NCBI GenBank assembly: GCA_963965975.1
Contig: OZ014413.1
Coordinates: forward strand, 6,393,501 to 6,457,500
From: Xestospongia bergquistia
Lineage: Eukaryota > Porifera > Demospongiae > Haplosclerida > Petrosiidae
DNA length: 64,000 bases
Direction: 5' to 3'
Part shown: in pieces, positions 47,786-59,249 of the stretch
Layout of the letters: each line of letters opens with the position of its first letter
Position numbering within the stretch: the stretch's first letter is position 1
Notes under the pieces: generated by a model
Database searches by the model: none
Seen by the model: the letters and a program-made list of their open reading frames with translations, nothing else
What the model was told of the DNA's origin: nothing
Program-made: the position numbers and the translations under genes

Positions 47786-49440
47786 ATGAAAGGTAAAAGA
47801 GTTTGCTCTTATCAAGTACAATGTATTAATTCAAAAGGAGCTGTTTCGATGATATGGATTAATATGTGTGTATTTGTCTTCTGGTCATTTGTTCCTAGTG
47901 GTAACATCTATTCAGAAATGAAAGAAGTTCAATATAACTATTATGAAGTCACTCATTGTTTGATTTTAACTCTTCAAATCTTTTATCCACTAGTTGGATG
48001 GATTGCTGATGCGTGGATTGGCCAAGATAGAGCTATTTTATGTGGTTTTTACTCTTTAATATTAGCATGTGCTTTTTTGACACTATCTATTATTATTAAG
48101 GACTTTGAATCACTGATTTCACAAATCATTCTTTATACAAGTACCATTGTCAATTCATTGGGTATAGCTATTATATATGCTAATACTCTTCCTTTTATTA
48201 CTGATCAATTAATAGGAGCATCTGGTGATGAACTCAGTGCTGCAGTACATTGGTGGTATTGGAGTCAAATATTTCCAATTACAGTGGCTTATAACACGTC
48301 CTGTATATTAAAAAAATACACCTCAAATATTGACATCTATCTTCTTTTTTTTTCACTGGTCTAGCTATTGCTCTCTCTAATATATTTCTTGGTCAACACT
48401 TGCTTAATAAAACACCTCAGATCACTAACCTTATTAAAAATATTGCTAATGTACTCAACTATGCTAGAAAGAACAACTATCCCAGAAATCGTAGTGCCCT
48501 CACATACTGGGATCAAGATGTCCCTTCAAGATTGGATCTTGGTAAGAATAAATATGGTGGTCCTTTCTCAGAGGAGGAAACAGAAAATGTCAAAACATCA
48601 CTCATATTAGTGCCTATCATTTTTATATGTGCAATGAGAGGAATAGTTATACCAGTTGAATCGGTTCAAAAACACTACATGAGAGTTACATTTGGCAAGA
48701 ATTTTAAATGTTTGTTTAGAGATGAATTGGAACTAACTCATATGATAGCTACATTTGGAATTCCACTATATCATTTTATTATAAGATCACTTTTACAGAA
48801 CATGACTAAGTATACTCCTAGTATGTTGAAAGTAATTGGAGTTTCTCTTTTCTTAAGTATTATTGAACGTATTTGTATGGTAACCATAGAGACTATAGGT
48901 CATCTCCAAACTCCTAATGTCACTTGTATGTTTAATAACAGTAGCAGTCATTTTAAAACAGAATTATCTCTCAATTATTACTGGACTATGACGTCATTAA
49001 TATGGAATATAATTGGTACTCTTGTTTTTGATCTTGTTATTAATGAATTTATTATTGCTCAATCACCTCAACAAATGAAAGGGTTCTTTTTTGGACTATT
49101 TTATGGATTGAATGGCATAGCCAAAGTTATTGGATACAACCTTTACCATCCTTTTCAATTAATGCCTCCTCAATCCATTCCTACAAGCTGTGGTTTCTAT
49201 TACTACATCACTCAGACTCTTCTTCTCTCCCTCGTGTTTATTTTCTTCCTCATTCTCACTAAAAAATACAAACTGAGAGTGAGAAATTATCCAGTTAATA
49301 TTCATATGATAGCTGATACACATATCACAGCTTATATCAACCAGGAAGAAGAGTATTGTAGAGAAACAGATAAAGAAAACTACTCCATTCACTTGTCAAA
49401 TGAAGACATTTTTAATTATTATAACAGAAACAACTATTAA
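47786..49440 (+). CDS. POT/PTR-like (SLC15-type) carrier, copy 3, one frame change at T9
   Basis: ATG at 47786 (MKGKRVCSYQ) aligns with the starts of the other copies; the frame is open further upstream but without matching sequence. It shows a good PTR signature (VGWIADAWIGQDRAI), the NRSALTYWDQ...LDLGKNKYGGPF soluble loop, TPSMLKVIG, IIAQSPQQMKGFF and a basic KLRVRNYPVNIHMI tail, with about eleven or twelve helices in all. The frame breaks once, at a run of nine T (48345-48353): upstream it would stop at 48362-48364, while the next frame carries on through FTGLAIALSNIF to TAA at 49438-49440. One missing T would restore about 551 residues. Either a homopolymer error or a very young pseudogene. 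Helix 1 again lacks ExxE[RK]. It is more diverged than copies 1 and 2 are from each other. Confidence 0.78.
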
Positions 49441-49482
49441 TACAGACCTTATTCAGGAGAAAGGAGAAAATATCATGTCTAT

Positions 49483-49488
49483 AATAAA
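49483..49488 (+). terminator. polyadenylation signal of POT copy 3
   Basis: AATAAA begins 42 nt after the TAA stop, followed by a T-rich stretch (gatttttatttt), the usual arrangement of a 3' end processing site. It supports the 3' boundary of the carrier gene. Confidence 0.5.
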
Positions 49489-50600
49489 TAAATATGATTT
49501 TTATTTTATAAAAATTTTTGTTTCTTATTTTTCAGAGTGACTGCTGTGTTATATTATTTAGTGTTTTCACTAACTACTATTTCCATTTAGAAGACAACAA
49601 AATGCTCGCACATATATAGTTGGCTGTTGATTCACTAATTCATATTCAGTGATGTATTTTTCAACAGTATATTTACCATATTCACTTTAGGCAATGCAAT
49701 TATGCTATTATTTATATTGTCAATTCTGTCATTTGTATGTAAAAACGTCATCAAGAAGGTTATGTTTCTCAACGCCTCGTACATATTCTCCTGCTGATGT
49801 TTACTTGAGTGTACATCCTCTAAACTATTTGATAATGTATTGTTGTTTTTTTTAAAATTAAAAGATTACTTGTTTGTTTGTTATGTTTATTGTTGCGGCT
49901 AATTACAACATCCCTTGATATGACTACAAAATGTATGTGTGTAGAGTAGGTACATGATTAATGAATTCTCTAATTTAAATTCGTCAACAACATGTTTGTT
50001 GTAAGAGTATTGACTATTAGGAATATATGCGATACACTGGGTTTGTATTATATAGTAATAAAATCTCTGATCTCTTTCTCGAATAGAAGTATAATATACA
50101 TAAGAATTTGTAGGATAGTTCTGTACTTCTTAGTTTGTAATATATGAATGAAATTAAAATTATGAATAATAAATTCCAGTCACCGAGATACTGATCTAAA
50201 CACAGTAATTAGCTAAAGCATTTTCTTCTCAACATGTTGAATTGATTGAAAAGCTGTACTGCCACAGATTAACCCAGGTTAAAGTGCTGTATTTTGTGAT
50301 ATGATAATGATATCTTCAGAAATGGGTGAGGTAACCCTTCTGATGACATAACCAGAATAAGAATAAGAAAGAACAATTTAGTTGTCAGATTACTTGCTGG
50401 TTTTTACCTTAGCCATGATTTTTGGCTTTTATTGAAACCTCAATAGTTGTGAAAATGGAAGGCTTGTGTGTATTATTTGTTTGTTATAAGATATGAGGCT
50501 ATAATGTGCAATACATAATAAGCTGGAGAAAGTTTTAACACTTTTCTCCATTAAAAACTGTCCAATACAAACAATGAATGCACATTTTAAAACTCATCGA
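49489..50600. other. non-coding stretch
   Basis: No gene recognised over 1.1 kb. Confidence 0.35.
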
Positions 50601-50633
50601 TGTCTTTATACAACTTTATGACATTAAAATCTA

Positions 50634-50819
50634 CTGGATGGATTTACAAACACAGCAAACAATTGGCATGACAGCAGTGTGCTTCAATGTTTAATTAATC
50701 ATCCTGCTTCCAACAAATTGTGTGAATTGATAACAGAAAATCATAATCATTGTGAAGAGTATGAAAGTATCAGTTCAGCAATGAATAATTGTATAGAAAA
50801 TTAAAACAAAAAAAAAAAA
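50634..50819 (+). other. short open segment followed by poly(A)
   Basis: A plus-strand frame reads FTNTANNWHDSSVLQCLI, then NHPASNKLCELITENHNHC and ends CIEN with TAA near 50802, followed at once by an almost pure A run (50800-50819). A coding end next to an A tail can mark a retroposed 3' end. Family unknown. Confidence 0.25.
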
Positions 50820-51111
50820 ACCATAAGAAAGTAATATAAATAAAACATTCTTTTAAACAGGGGAATGTTTCCTAAAGATAATCCTCATTTATGGGAGACT
50901 TATCAGTTTAGAAGGGAAACAGTCAAACTTTCAATTGCAAAAGAACTAGGAAGATCATACACACTCTGACACATTTTATAAGATTTGGCAACATTTTCAC
51001 TGAGAAATCATCATGATTAAATGAATTTGTAACTGCAAATAATTATAATTTGAACATACGTTTATTGATTATAGCAGTAACAATAAATTCTAACAATAAT
51101 TATTTACCTTG
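50820..51111. other. left flank of the piggyBac element
   Basis: AT-rich host DNA up to the TTAA target site at 51112-51115; nothing else is recognised. Confidence 0.4.
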
Positions 51112-51128
51112 TTAACTCTTTCACGGAA

Positions 51129-51199
51129 TGCTGCGCAATTTTGCGCAGGCGTGGTTTCCTTTTTTGTGGGCGGCTGCGCAATTTTGCGCAGCATATGTC
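51129..51199. promoter_or_regulatory. duplicated subterminal palindrome of piggyBac
   Basis: The 18-bp perfect palindrome ctgcgcaattttgcgcag occurs twice, separated by a GT-rich spacer, directly inside the left terminal repeat. Subterminal repeats are where piggyBac transposases bind, so these are likely transposase sites. They lie just before the transposase start and may overlap its promoter. The right end has no equivalent copy that I can see. Confidence 0.6.
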
Positions 51200-51241
51200 A
51201 AATTATTATTAAAATCAATTTTTATAAAAGAAAGTGAGATT

Positions 51242-53248
51242 ATGGCTCGTAGAAAAGATATCTTACCCTCAGACCCTAATTTCCTTTTAAATTATCTTGA
51301 GGAAATGCCTAGTGGCGATGAATCTGACGACAACTTCGATGGTTACATTACGGATGAAGATGTGGAAGACGAAGAAGAATCCAGCTGCACTGCAATCTCC
51401 AGCTCCACCCTTACCTCTTGCGAAGAGCGAACTAGCTCTAGTTCAACTTGTTTTAGTGAGCTATTTTCTAGCTCATATCAGTCTCCAGGTAATAATGACA
51501 TTATACTACACTTACATCATCTTTTTTGATAAATAATATATGAAAAGATATATATAAAATTATTGACCAAAAATATTTATAAAATTACATTCTTAACATG
51601 ATACATAATATTAGAAAATATTGAAAATATATAAACATTTACTAACATGGAATTTCTATTAGGACACTCTGTCACTTATCAACATACTATCCCAAATATG
51701 CTCGATAAATCTCCAGTGGATTTTTTCAATCTCCTTTTCAATGACGATATCAAGAAAAACATATGGGAAGAGACTACTCGATTCGCTAACCAGTATACAC
51801 ATAAGCACTCTGAATTTATGGCCAGTCATTCTAAGGCTAGAGCTCATGACTGGGTAAAACAACCTATGTCTCTAAAAGAGGTAGACGCTTTACTCTCAAT
51901 AATTATTGCTATGGGAATTGTTGGATACCCTACTATTAGGTATGAAAAATATACATTACATATACACTTATATATTTGACATAACATTAACAAGTAAATT
52001 ACTAGAGTGTACTTCTTTAGGAGTTACTGGAGTCAGAAGTGGCCATTTGCTAATACAAACTTCTCCTCTGTTATGTCGGGACGCAGATTTGAGCTTCTAA
52101 TGAAGTTTCTACATCTAAATGATACTGATAACATGCCATCACGGGATAGTCCAAATTATGATAGAATTTATAAAATCAGACCATTTCTCGACAAACTTCT
52201 TACCAGTTTCAAAACCAACTATAAGCCTTCTCAATATCTGTCAATCGATGAATCCATGATAAGCTTCAAAGGAAGGTTATCATGGATACAATACATGCCC
52301 AAAAAACCTACAAAATGGGGTATGAAGGCTTGGGTACTAGCTGATTCAACGAATGGCTACGTGTACAATTGGAAATTATACACAGGTAAAGAGACAAATA
52401 ACACAGTGAAAAAGGGATTAGCACATCGAGTTGTTCTAGAACTATTGCAAGATTTAGTTGGAAACACTTATGAGGTCTACGTTGATAATTTTTACACCTC
52501 ACCAGCACTTTTTACTGACCTGATCCATCTTGGATTCAAAGCTTGTGGAACACTCAACAATAACAGACGTGGGATAAATCAATCCTTCAAAAATCATAAG
52601 TTAGCAAAAGGAGAGTTATACTCTGAACGAACAGATGACGATAAAATGATGTGTCTAAAGTGGAAAGATAAACGTGAGGTCTGTATGCTCTCTACCTTTC
52701 ATGATGACAGTGTCACCTCAAAGAAGAGGAGGACAAAGCATTCTGCTGATGGAACAGAAACCATCAAGAAACCAAAAGTAGTCGAGGACTATAATCAATA
52801 CATGGGAGGAGTGGATAAATCTGACCAACTGATTTTGTACTATGGCTTTGCTCATAGGAGGGTGAAATGGTGGGAAAGAGCGTTCTTTCATTTGCTAGAC
52901 CTGTGTCTCGTCAATGCACATATTTTATACAACATGAACAATAGTAAGAAACTCACCCAACTAGACTTTCGAATCGAGGTTGGGAAAAGTCTCCTTGATG
53001 GCTTCCAAAGTCATATCTCTCACCATTTTGTGTCAACTGAATTACCTCTTAGGCTAACAGAAAGGCCTTTTCCTGAGCCAGTACCAACCGACACACCTTA
53101 TGGAGGTCGTCCACAATGCGAAGTGTGCCGATCTAGAAAACAAAAGCGATCACAAACACAATACAGATGCAAACAATGTAAAACACCACTACATTTACAT
53201 CCATGCTTTGAAATCTATCACACAAAACTACACTACCACATTTGTTAA
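51242..53248 (+). CDS. piggyBac transposase, three exons
   Basis: Exons 51242-51488, 51663-51939 and 52021-53248 are joined by GTAATA...TTAG (174 nt) and GTATGA...TTAG (81 nt) introns in phases 1 and 2. The total is 1752 nt with a single stop, a 583-residue protein. The N-terminus (MARRKDILPSDPN) is followed by an acidic Asp/Glu/Ser stretch. The DDE core has its three aspartates in SIDESMISFKGR (D about 251), YVDNFYTSP (D about 330) and MGGVDKSDQ (D about 440). The end is a cysteine-rich C-CxxC...HLHPCF zinc domain (about 540-580), as in other piggyBac enzymes. The enzyme excises and inserts at TTAA in the nucleus. The long unspliced open frame of exon 1 upstream of 51242 runs into the terminal repeat and is not used. 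Confidence 0.92.
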
Positions 53249-53280
53249 TATTCTATCACATAAAACTTCACATAACTTCA

Positions 53281-53425
53281 AATTATTCTAATGTCTGTAC
53301 AAATCTCTATGTATTCACACTTATTATCAAGCTACATCATGACTCAATAGTTAAAATTATTCTAATGTCTGTACAAATCTCTATGTATTCACACTTATTA
53401 TCAAGCTACATCATGACTCAATAGT
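53281..53425. repeat. tandem pair of ~70-bp units in the piggyBac 3' region
   Basis: Two consecutive near-identical copies beginning aattattctaatgtctgtac and ending catcatgactcaatagt. The match suggests a recent duplication. They lie directly downstream of the transposase stop. Confidence 0.9.
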
Positions 53426-53529
53426 ATACTTGTATTTCCTATTTTAGGCGTCTAACAGAATCTGTGCTATATACATGCATGTTAGAACACCTACATACAA
53501 TTTCATTGTGTTTCACTTACCTTTTCAAT

Positions 53530-54060
53530 TCCAAAGACATAAAAATAATTGAGAATGAGTAACAGACTTGACAAAACTGTCACAACTCTAGGTGAAGTAA
53601 CTGCGAATGATATTGGTATAATGAAGCTTTTTTTCATCTAAAGTTGTTGACACAACCTTGAAACTCTAAGAATATAACCAGTAACTATTATACAACAACT
53701 AACCTTTTAAAAAAATAAGTCAGGATGAGTAACAGACTTATAAAAACTGTTACAAATCTAGGTGAAGTAACCGCGAATGAAATCTGGTATGACGAAGCTC
53801 TTTTATTCATCTAAAGTTGTTGACACAAGCTTCAAACTTTAAGAATATAACCAAAAACTATTATACAACAACTAACCTGTCAAAAAAATAATTCAGGATG
53901 AGTAACAGACTTATAAAAACTGTTACAAATCTAGGTGAAGTAACCGCGAATGAAATCTGGTATGACGAAGCTTTTTTATTCATCTAAAGTTGTTGAGACA
54001 AGCTTCAAACTTTAAGAATATAACCAAAAACTATTATACAACAACTAACCTTTCAAAAAT
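53530..54060. repeat. three tandem ~165-bp units in the piggyBac 3' region
   Basis: Each unit contains 'gagtaacagactt', 'aaaactgt', 'ctaggtgaagtaac', 'catctaaagttgttga' and 'actattatacaacaactaac'. Units 2 and 3 are almost identical, while unit 1 is more diverged. Such an array between gene and right end could be a cis element of the transposon or simple slippage. Confidence 0.9.
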
Positions 54061-54192
54061 AGAGTGTACAGCCCTCAGCAAGACAGAAAACTGATCAAAG
54101 GTGACCTCGAGTAAAACGTGGAATAATCAAGTCAATTTGGCCACCCACAGGAAGTTGACGTTGATTAATTTGATTACCCGTGAAAGGGTTAA

Positions 54193-54839
54193 TATGTCTA
54201 AAAGTTGTGACTACATAATAAAACAGTTTCATGTACCTAAAATCATTTTGGTGAGCTAATTATATCTCTTTTCACTTTCTCTTTTATCTATAAAATTAAA
54301 CAAACATGTCTCAAGTGTTTGAACATGTTATATTTTATTGTTATAGCAGCCAAAGCTCTGCATTCCTTCTATCCCTCTCTCATATATAGTGTTCATAATG
54401 TAATCTGTATTAATGAAATAAAATTCTACAAAAGTAAGGTGTAATTAGTACCATTGCAATAACTTTCTCTTTGTGTGTGCATGTGTGTGTATTCATCATA
54501 TTGTACAGCTATAAGAGTGCATCCGCAATGCATAGTATTTGTTTTTTTTATTTTAAAGTATTTGGTAGCTGTTCATATATTTCAATTTGCCTAGTCCAAA
54601 TTTGCACACTAAATAAGATAATTACCTTATTACTCTCAATATGATTAATTCATATGGTTACAATGGCAACATACTATAATTTTTCTCTCTTTATATCATT
54701 CTTACAGAAATGTCTTCAATATAATTATTTTATTTGAATTAATATGTCTCCTGTTCACAAGTAGGTCATAGTGGCCATAACTATAGATTATCTATCTCTG
54801 TGGATGCTTATAAGCTACTTCCACAGTAACAGAAATAAC
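54193..54839. other. non-coding right flank of the piggyBac element
   Basis: AT-rich, nothing recognised. Confidence 0.35.
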
Positions 54840-55620
54840 AATCTATATTTTTGGGATGATTACAAGTGCCTTAGCATGGACAATTACTTGTGAAAGATTT
54901 AGGTACTGTTTTAGACTCAACTCACGTGAAAGTCTTTGTGCATCTGCTGCATTATTCCATACAGATAATATCTTATCAGAGTATGAAAGCACAATGATGT
55001 TTCTTGTTCTGATTAAAATGATTAACACACAGGTTAGCAGCTGCTCAAGCTGATAGGAAAATGACTTCTAAATGTTCAATGCATTTTCAATGTTATTTTT
55101 AAGTTTATTTTATTATATCATAATTTCCAGACTCTATATTTTCTTGTCTGATAAATTAAATTGTAAGAATATGTTGAGACGGTCAAAGAAGTTTATAGCT
55201 AATTACTATAAAATAAGTTTTATGACTGGCTACAGATTTTGTTTGTTTCTTAGGTAACATTGCAGATCATTTGTCATAATGATATCTACTTGAGTGTTGG
55301 TCAGTGCTGTAGCTACTTTCATCATATATGTATTTTAGATCTCCACAATTTATTTGAGAAAGTCTTCTATTTGTCTCCCATATGCACAGCTAGCAACTGC
55401 ATGGAATACACATTGGATATTTTGTTGGTCACTTGGGAATGCAATAGGAGTCAAAAGTGTTTACTTGAGGTATCCAAACATGGTTACTTGGTTAAATATG
55501 TACTTAAATTTGCAATCTGATAGACAATCTTGGATACTAGTATTGCATACTGTTGGGATACTGTTGTGCGATTTCCACATGTGCACAAACGTTTTGTATA
55601 CTGAATGTAGTTGATTTAAT
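54840..55620. other. unresolved open segments on both strands
   Basis: A minus-strand frame (55028-54843) reads VWNNAADAQRLSRELSLKQY and onward to a stop, and looks like an amphipathic helical exon. Plus-strand frames at 55260-55520 and 55354-55614 overlap each other. None has a domain I recognise and no splice set is convincing. Confidence 0.2.
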
Positions 55621-55658
55621 TGCAAATATAAAAAAATGAAGAAAAAAGTTCAAAAAAG

Positions 55659-57040
55659 TCATTGAGAGGTTTGCAAAGTCCACTCTGGGGTAATAGGGAG
55701 AGGTGCAGAGGTGGAACTTGTCCTAAGTCTTCTTGTTTTCCTCAGAAACATATCAGTCTTACTCCTGGCAATCTTTGAATAACGATCATCCAATAACTCC
55801 AAGAAACAATTCAAATCTACATGAGACACAATACCAATTAAAAAAAAATGATTGAGGTGTATAATCGTAAAACGTACTTTCAGATCTCCAAGTAGGTTAA
55901 TGAATGACAACAACTTCAGTGTTGGAGGGATCATCACTTTCATAAGACATGTGTTCCAATGTTATGTCATTCCAATACTGAAGTTTAGTCTTTCTAAGCA
56001 TATCTCCTCTGTTCTTAAATTTCTAAAAATCAATAGTCTCAATGAGGAAAATTAATACTGGTAAAAATTCATACCCTATGAATTCTAGCTCTATATTTCT
56101 TCTTCATTGCTTCAGTGTTGAGTACTTCAGCATCACTGTTTTCTTCAAGTAAAAACTGTCTTCATAACTCTTGGTGCTTCCTTTTAATAGCACCTACACG
56201 TAAATCGTAATAAGAACACACTAAATATTACTTAGGAGTCAACACATTTAATTTGATCTTCTGAATAGGTGGATCCTTTCATTTGTTCAATTAAAAAGGA
56301 ACATACAACTACATTGTGAGGGGACGTTGAACTGAAACATAGTTTTAATATTTAAGTGATACTGATAAAAATATCAACTTACCTTTCCTTCAATTTAAAG
56401 TTGTCATTTTCTTGTAAAGCATTATACAATGATGAAATCATGTTCTAAAAAAATCAATCAAATAAGCACAAGAATCAAACAGAAATGTACCATAAAATCC
56501 CTAGCAATCCTTTGCTTTCCTCTCTCTGGCATGCTACTATTTGACCAAAGTGAATCTTCCTTCATTAGGTTCTCCACTGCAGTGAGCCTTGAATCTGTTA
56601 CATCCATTTTTGAGGTGAAAATCTTCTGTTGGTCAATTGAATGCTGCAACATTGTTTGTTGTTGTTGTAGAAGCAACATTATATCTGTTTGTGAATGGGA
56701 TGCATCCACACCCCCAATGTTGAAGATTTGAGCCTGGGAAGAGTCAACAAAAGAACTGCTTAAAAGGGAACACAAATTCACAGGTGGCAAGGCAGTTTTA
56801 TTTAGCTCGGGGTCAGGTAAAGAAAATAATTCATCATCTTTTTCAAACACACTTTTTAGTAACAAAGCGTAAACTAAACAAATCATCACCTGGTATATAC
56901 TGTGGAGTAGTAGATGTTTGCCTTGTCCTGGTTGGCGCCACATTTTCTTTGTTAAAGAAGTGTTTTGGCGATATGCTTTTCTTCGACGTAGGAGTTTTCA
57001 CAGATCTCCCTTTATTAGTCTTCAGCCTCAATAAGTTCAT
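55659..57040 (-). pseudogene. decayed multi-exon gene with coiled coil and C14orf93-like C-terminus
   Basis: Minus-strand exons in order. ATG at 57040 (MNLLRLKTNKGRSVKTPTSK), then a one-base frame change near 56860 and a Ser-rich, Gln-rich coiled-coil segment ending ARDFM at a GTACAT donor near 56490. Short exons near 56440-56385 and 56335-56230 follow, then 56193-56075 (basic, EAMKKKYRARIHR), 56013-55878 (DMLRKTKLQYWND, TEVVVIH, stop, PTWRSE) and 55816-55659 (FLELLDDRYSKIARSK... ITPEWTLQ). Introns have GT-AG ends. TAA near 56230, TGA near 56165 and TAA near 55900 interrupt the frame. A PxWRS block followed by a final PEW motif recalls C14orf93-like proteins, recalled from memory only. The function of that family is poorly known. 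Confidence 0.5.
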
Positions 57041-59249
57041 AATGATGAAATTAATCAAGATTTCACGCCCAATCACAGCAAAAATTTCCCTTCTTCTACT
57101 CTATTACGAGGGTGTGGTTAGTAGTTGAACTAATAAGCAAGTCCAAAAGTATACAAGTTTGTATATTTGGATTAGGATACTAGTTTGCGTATGTGGCGTG
57201 TTCAACAATTGATACTTTTGTATATGACAGGTGTTTCTGCCGTGATGTATAGTTAACTAGAGATAGCATAGGGAAAAGATGTAACATGTTCTTTGAAAGG
57301 TATATTGTATATAATTGAATTTTTGTTAGCTATGAACATGACAATATTGATAGGTGATATGTTCATTGATAATTGCTGTGGAAATGCATTGAAATAGCAT
57401 CATAGTGTGAACAGCATATTCTGCATTGAAAGCAATTAAGGCATAAGCCTTGCTGTGTTACACTTGTGGAATGAATATCTGAATCAGATATTTAATATCA
57501 AGTGGAAAAAAATGAAAAAGGGTCTTACAACTACTCATAAAATTAATTATATTTTTCGTCAAATAATCTTTTACTTACTAAGTTGATTCAGCTGTTTTTT
57601 GCCAGGCAATTGATTTATATATTTATATATATTCACATCAAATAAAGTAGCTTTGTTAATAATGACTTATAAAATCATTCCATCTTTCATTCAAAATATT
57701 CCCTAATTTATCAACTACACTTATAACAAATTATTTAATATACACAGTAAGACACTCTCACTGCATTATTTGTTAACAATAGGAACAGTTACATAAACCA
57801 GAGGAATAACTCCCGATGTGTGCTGTTTCAGATTACAGAAAGCACTGACACTACACATCAGAGTGGATGGATGATGAGCCAGAGGTTGCATCCACACCAT
57901 GAAGAGCTAATACAATTATATATTCTATATAATGAATAATGTAGCCTTTCTAATTATATGAAGGAGTTATAAGTTAAGTTCTTTTATTTCAATCAAGTCA
58001 ACTAATAACACAACTACAAAATTATTAGAAAATTTCTAAAACATTGAAAAAAATTTCTCAATTTACTTTCAGTTACTATAGCTAAACAATGTCAAGAAGG
58101 AAGTACAGCGTAATTTGTATCTACAAAAGAAAAAAAACGTTTATTAGTGTTGTAAATGACATTTGCTGTCATAGAACATTGTTGAAAAAATATTTTACAT
58201 AAAATTTTTTATTTATTTGCACTTTCAAAATGATGGACTGATGTACAAAGAACTGAACTAACTATTATAAATATTATGATTCTTTATAGCAATAAAGTGG
58301 AATTTCCTTGATGAATAACACATTTACTTATTTTTTAACATTCCAAGTTTATAAACACACCTTTCCATGTTGCAAAATGGTTGCAGCACCTATTACAAAG
58401 TACTGCTCGAAGGATTACCTGTGATAACATGGAACATCATGAAAATTATAATCCATAAATGTGAAGTGCAAAAGTATTACAAAAACAATTATTTTATAAA
58501 CAGATTGGTTTTACTTAAAATCACATGTACTAGATAGTTGTAGCAATACATTAATGACATACTTGACTCTTTGCAAAGGAATTGACAAATTTCATTGACA
58601 AGTGATTTATTTTGTAAAGGACCGCCTATGACATCAATGATGTTATCCCAAGTTGCTTTTTTAATAAATACGTCCAGTAATTATTTTAAAAATGAGACAA
58701 TTAAATCACAAGCTCTCTTGTTAGTTATATTTGCTATAATAACATGCTTACATTCTCTAACATTTCATAATTGATAGATGGTATGTATTATAATGATTTT
58801 ATATATCGCTGCACTTTTATAGCATATAAGCTAATATTGTTCATTTATGATTGCTCGTCAAGAATTTTAGACAGACTTGCCTTCTCAGTGGCTTGGTTAA
58901 CAATAGCAATGAAACTACATGTTATCTGATATTATGAAGACTTGGAACTATAGTATGTGTATGAACAACTAATTATTGGGACAATGTATTAATAGTCTGA
59001 TTTTTATTCAAATAGCCATTACTAGAATCTGTTTATTTATAGTCAGTAATAAAACATAAATATCTTGTACAAAAGTAATATCATCATATTACTTAATTTT
59101 TGTAATAACCATCTGTTTATTAGTTGTACTCGGTCTAGTTCTGTCTAAAGTACAATATATCAAACAAGTATTATATACTTCAAGTTTAACCTGTTTTGTT
59201 TAATAAGAAAATGTAATATTAATCATGTCTCATTATTCTTTTTCTTCAG
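57041..59249. other. 2.2-kb stretch without a recognised gene
   Basis: AT-rich. A minus-strand open piece at about 57895-57775 (MQPLAHHPSTLMCSVSAF and onward) lies after an acceptor-like TATTAG and might be a terminal exon, but it is isolated. The last bases (CTTTTTCTTCAG) are the acceptor of the exon at 59250. Confidence 0.35.

Larger units (their letters stand above)
51116..54188 (+). mobile_element. complete piggyBac-type DNA transposon
   Basis: TTAA occurs on both sides (51112-51115 and 54189-54192), the diagnostic target duplication. The left end reads CTCTTTCACGG and the complement of the right end CCCTTTCACGG, giving terminal inverted repeats of about 11 bp with one mismatch. The 3.07-kb element carries a spliced transposase with unbroken frame (51242-53248). 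Left subterminal palindromes lie at 51129-51197, and repeat blocks at 53281-53425 and 53530-54060. All parts needed for mobility appear intact, so the copy is young. Confidence 0.93.

Noticed and set aside
51128..51241. Upstream ATG at the left end of the piggyBac transposase frame
   Set aside because: The codons between 51128 and 51241 translate the terminal and palindromic repeats; ATG at 51242 gives the usual basic-then-acidic transposase N-terminus.
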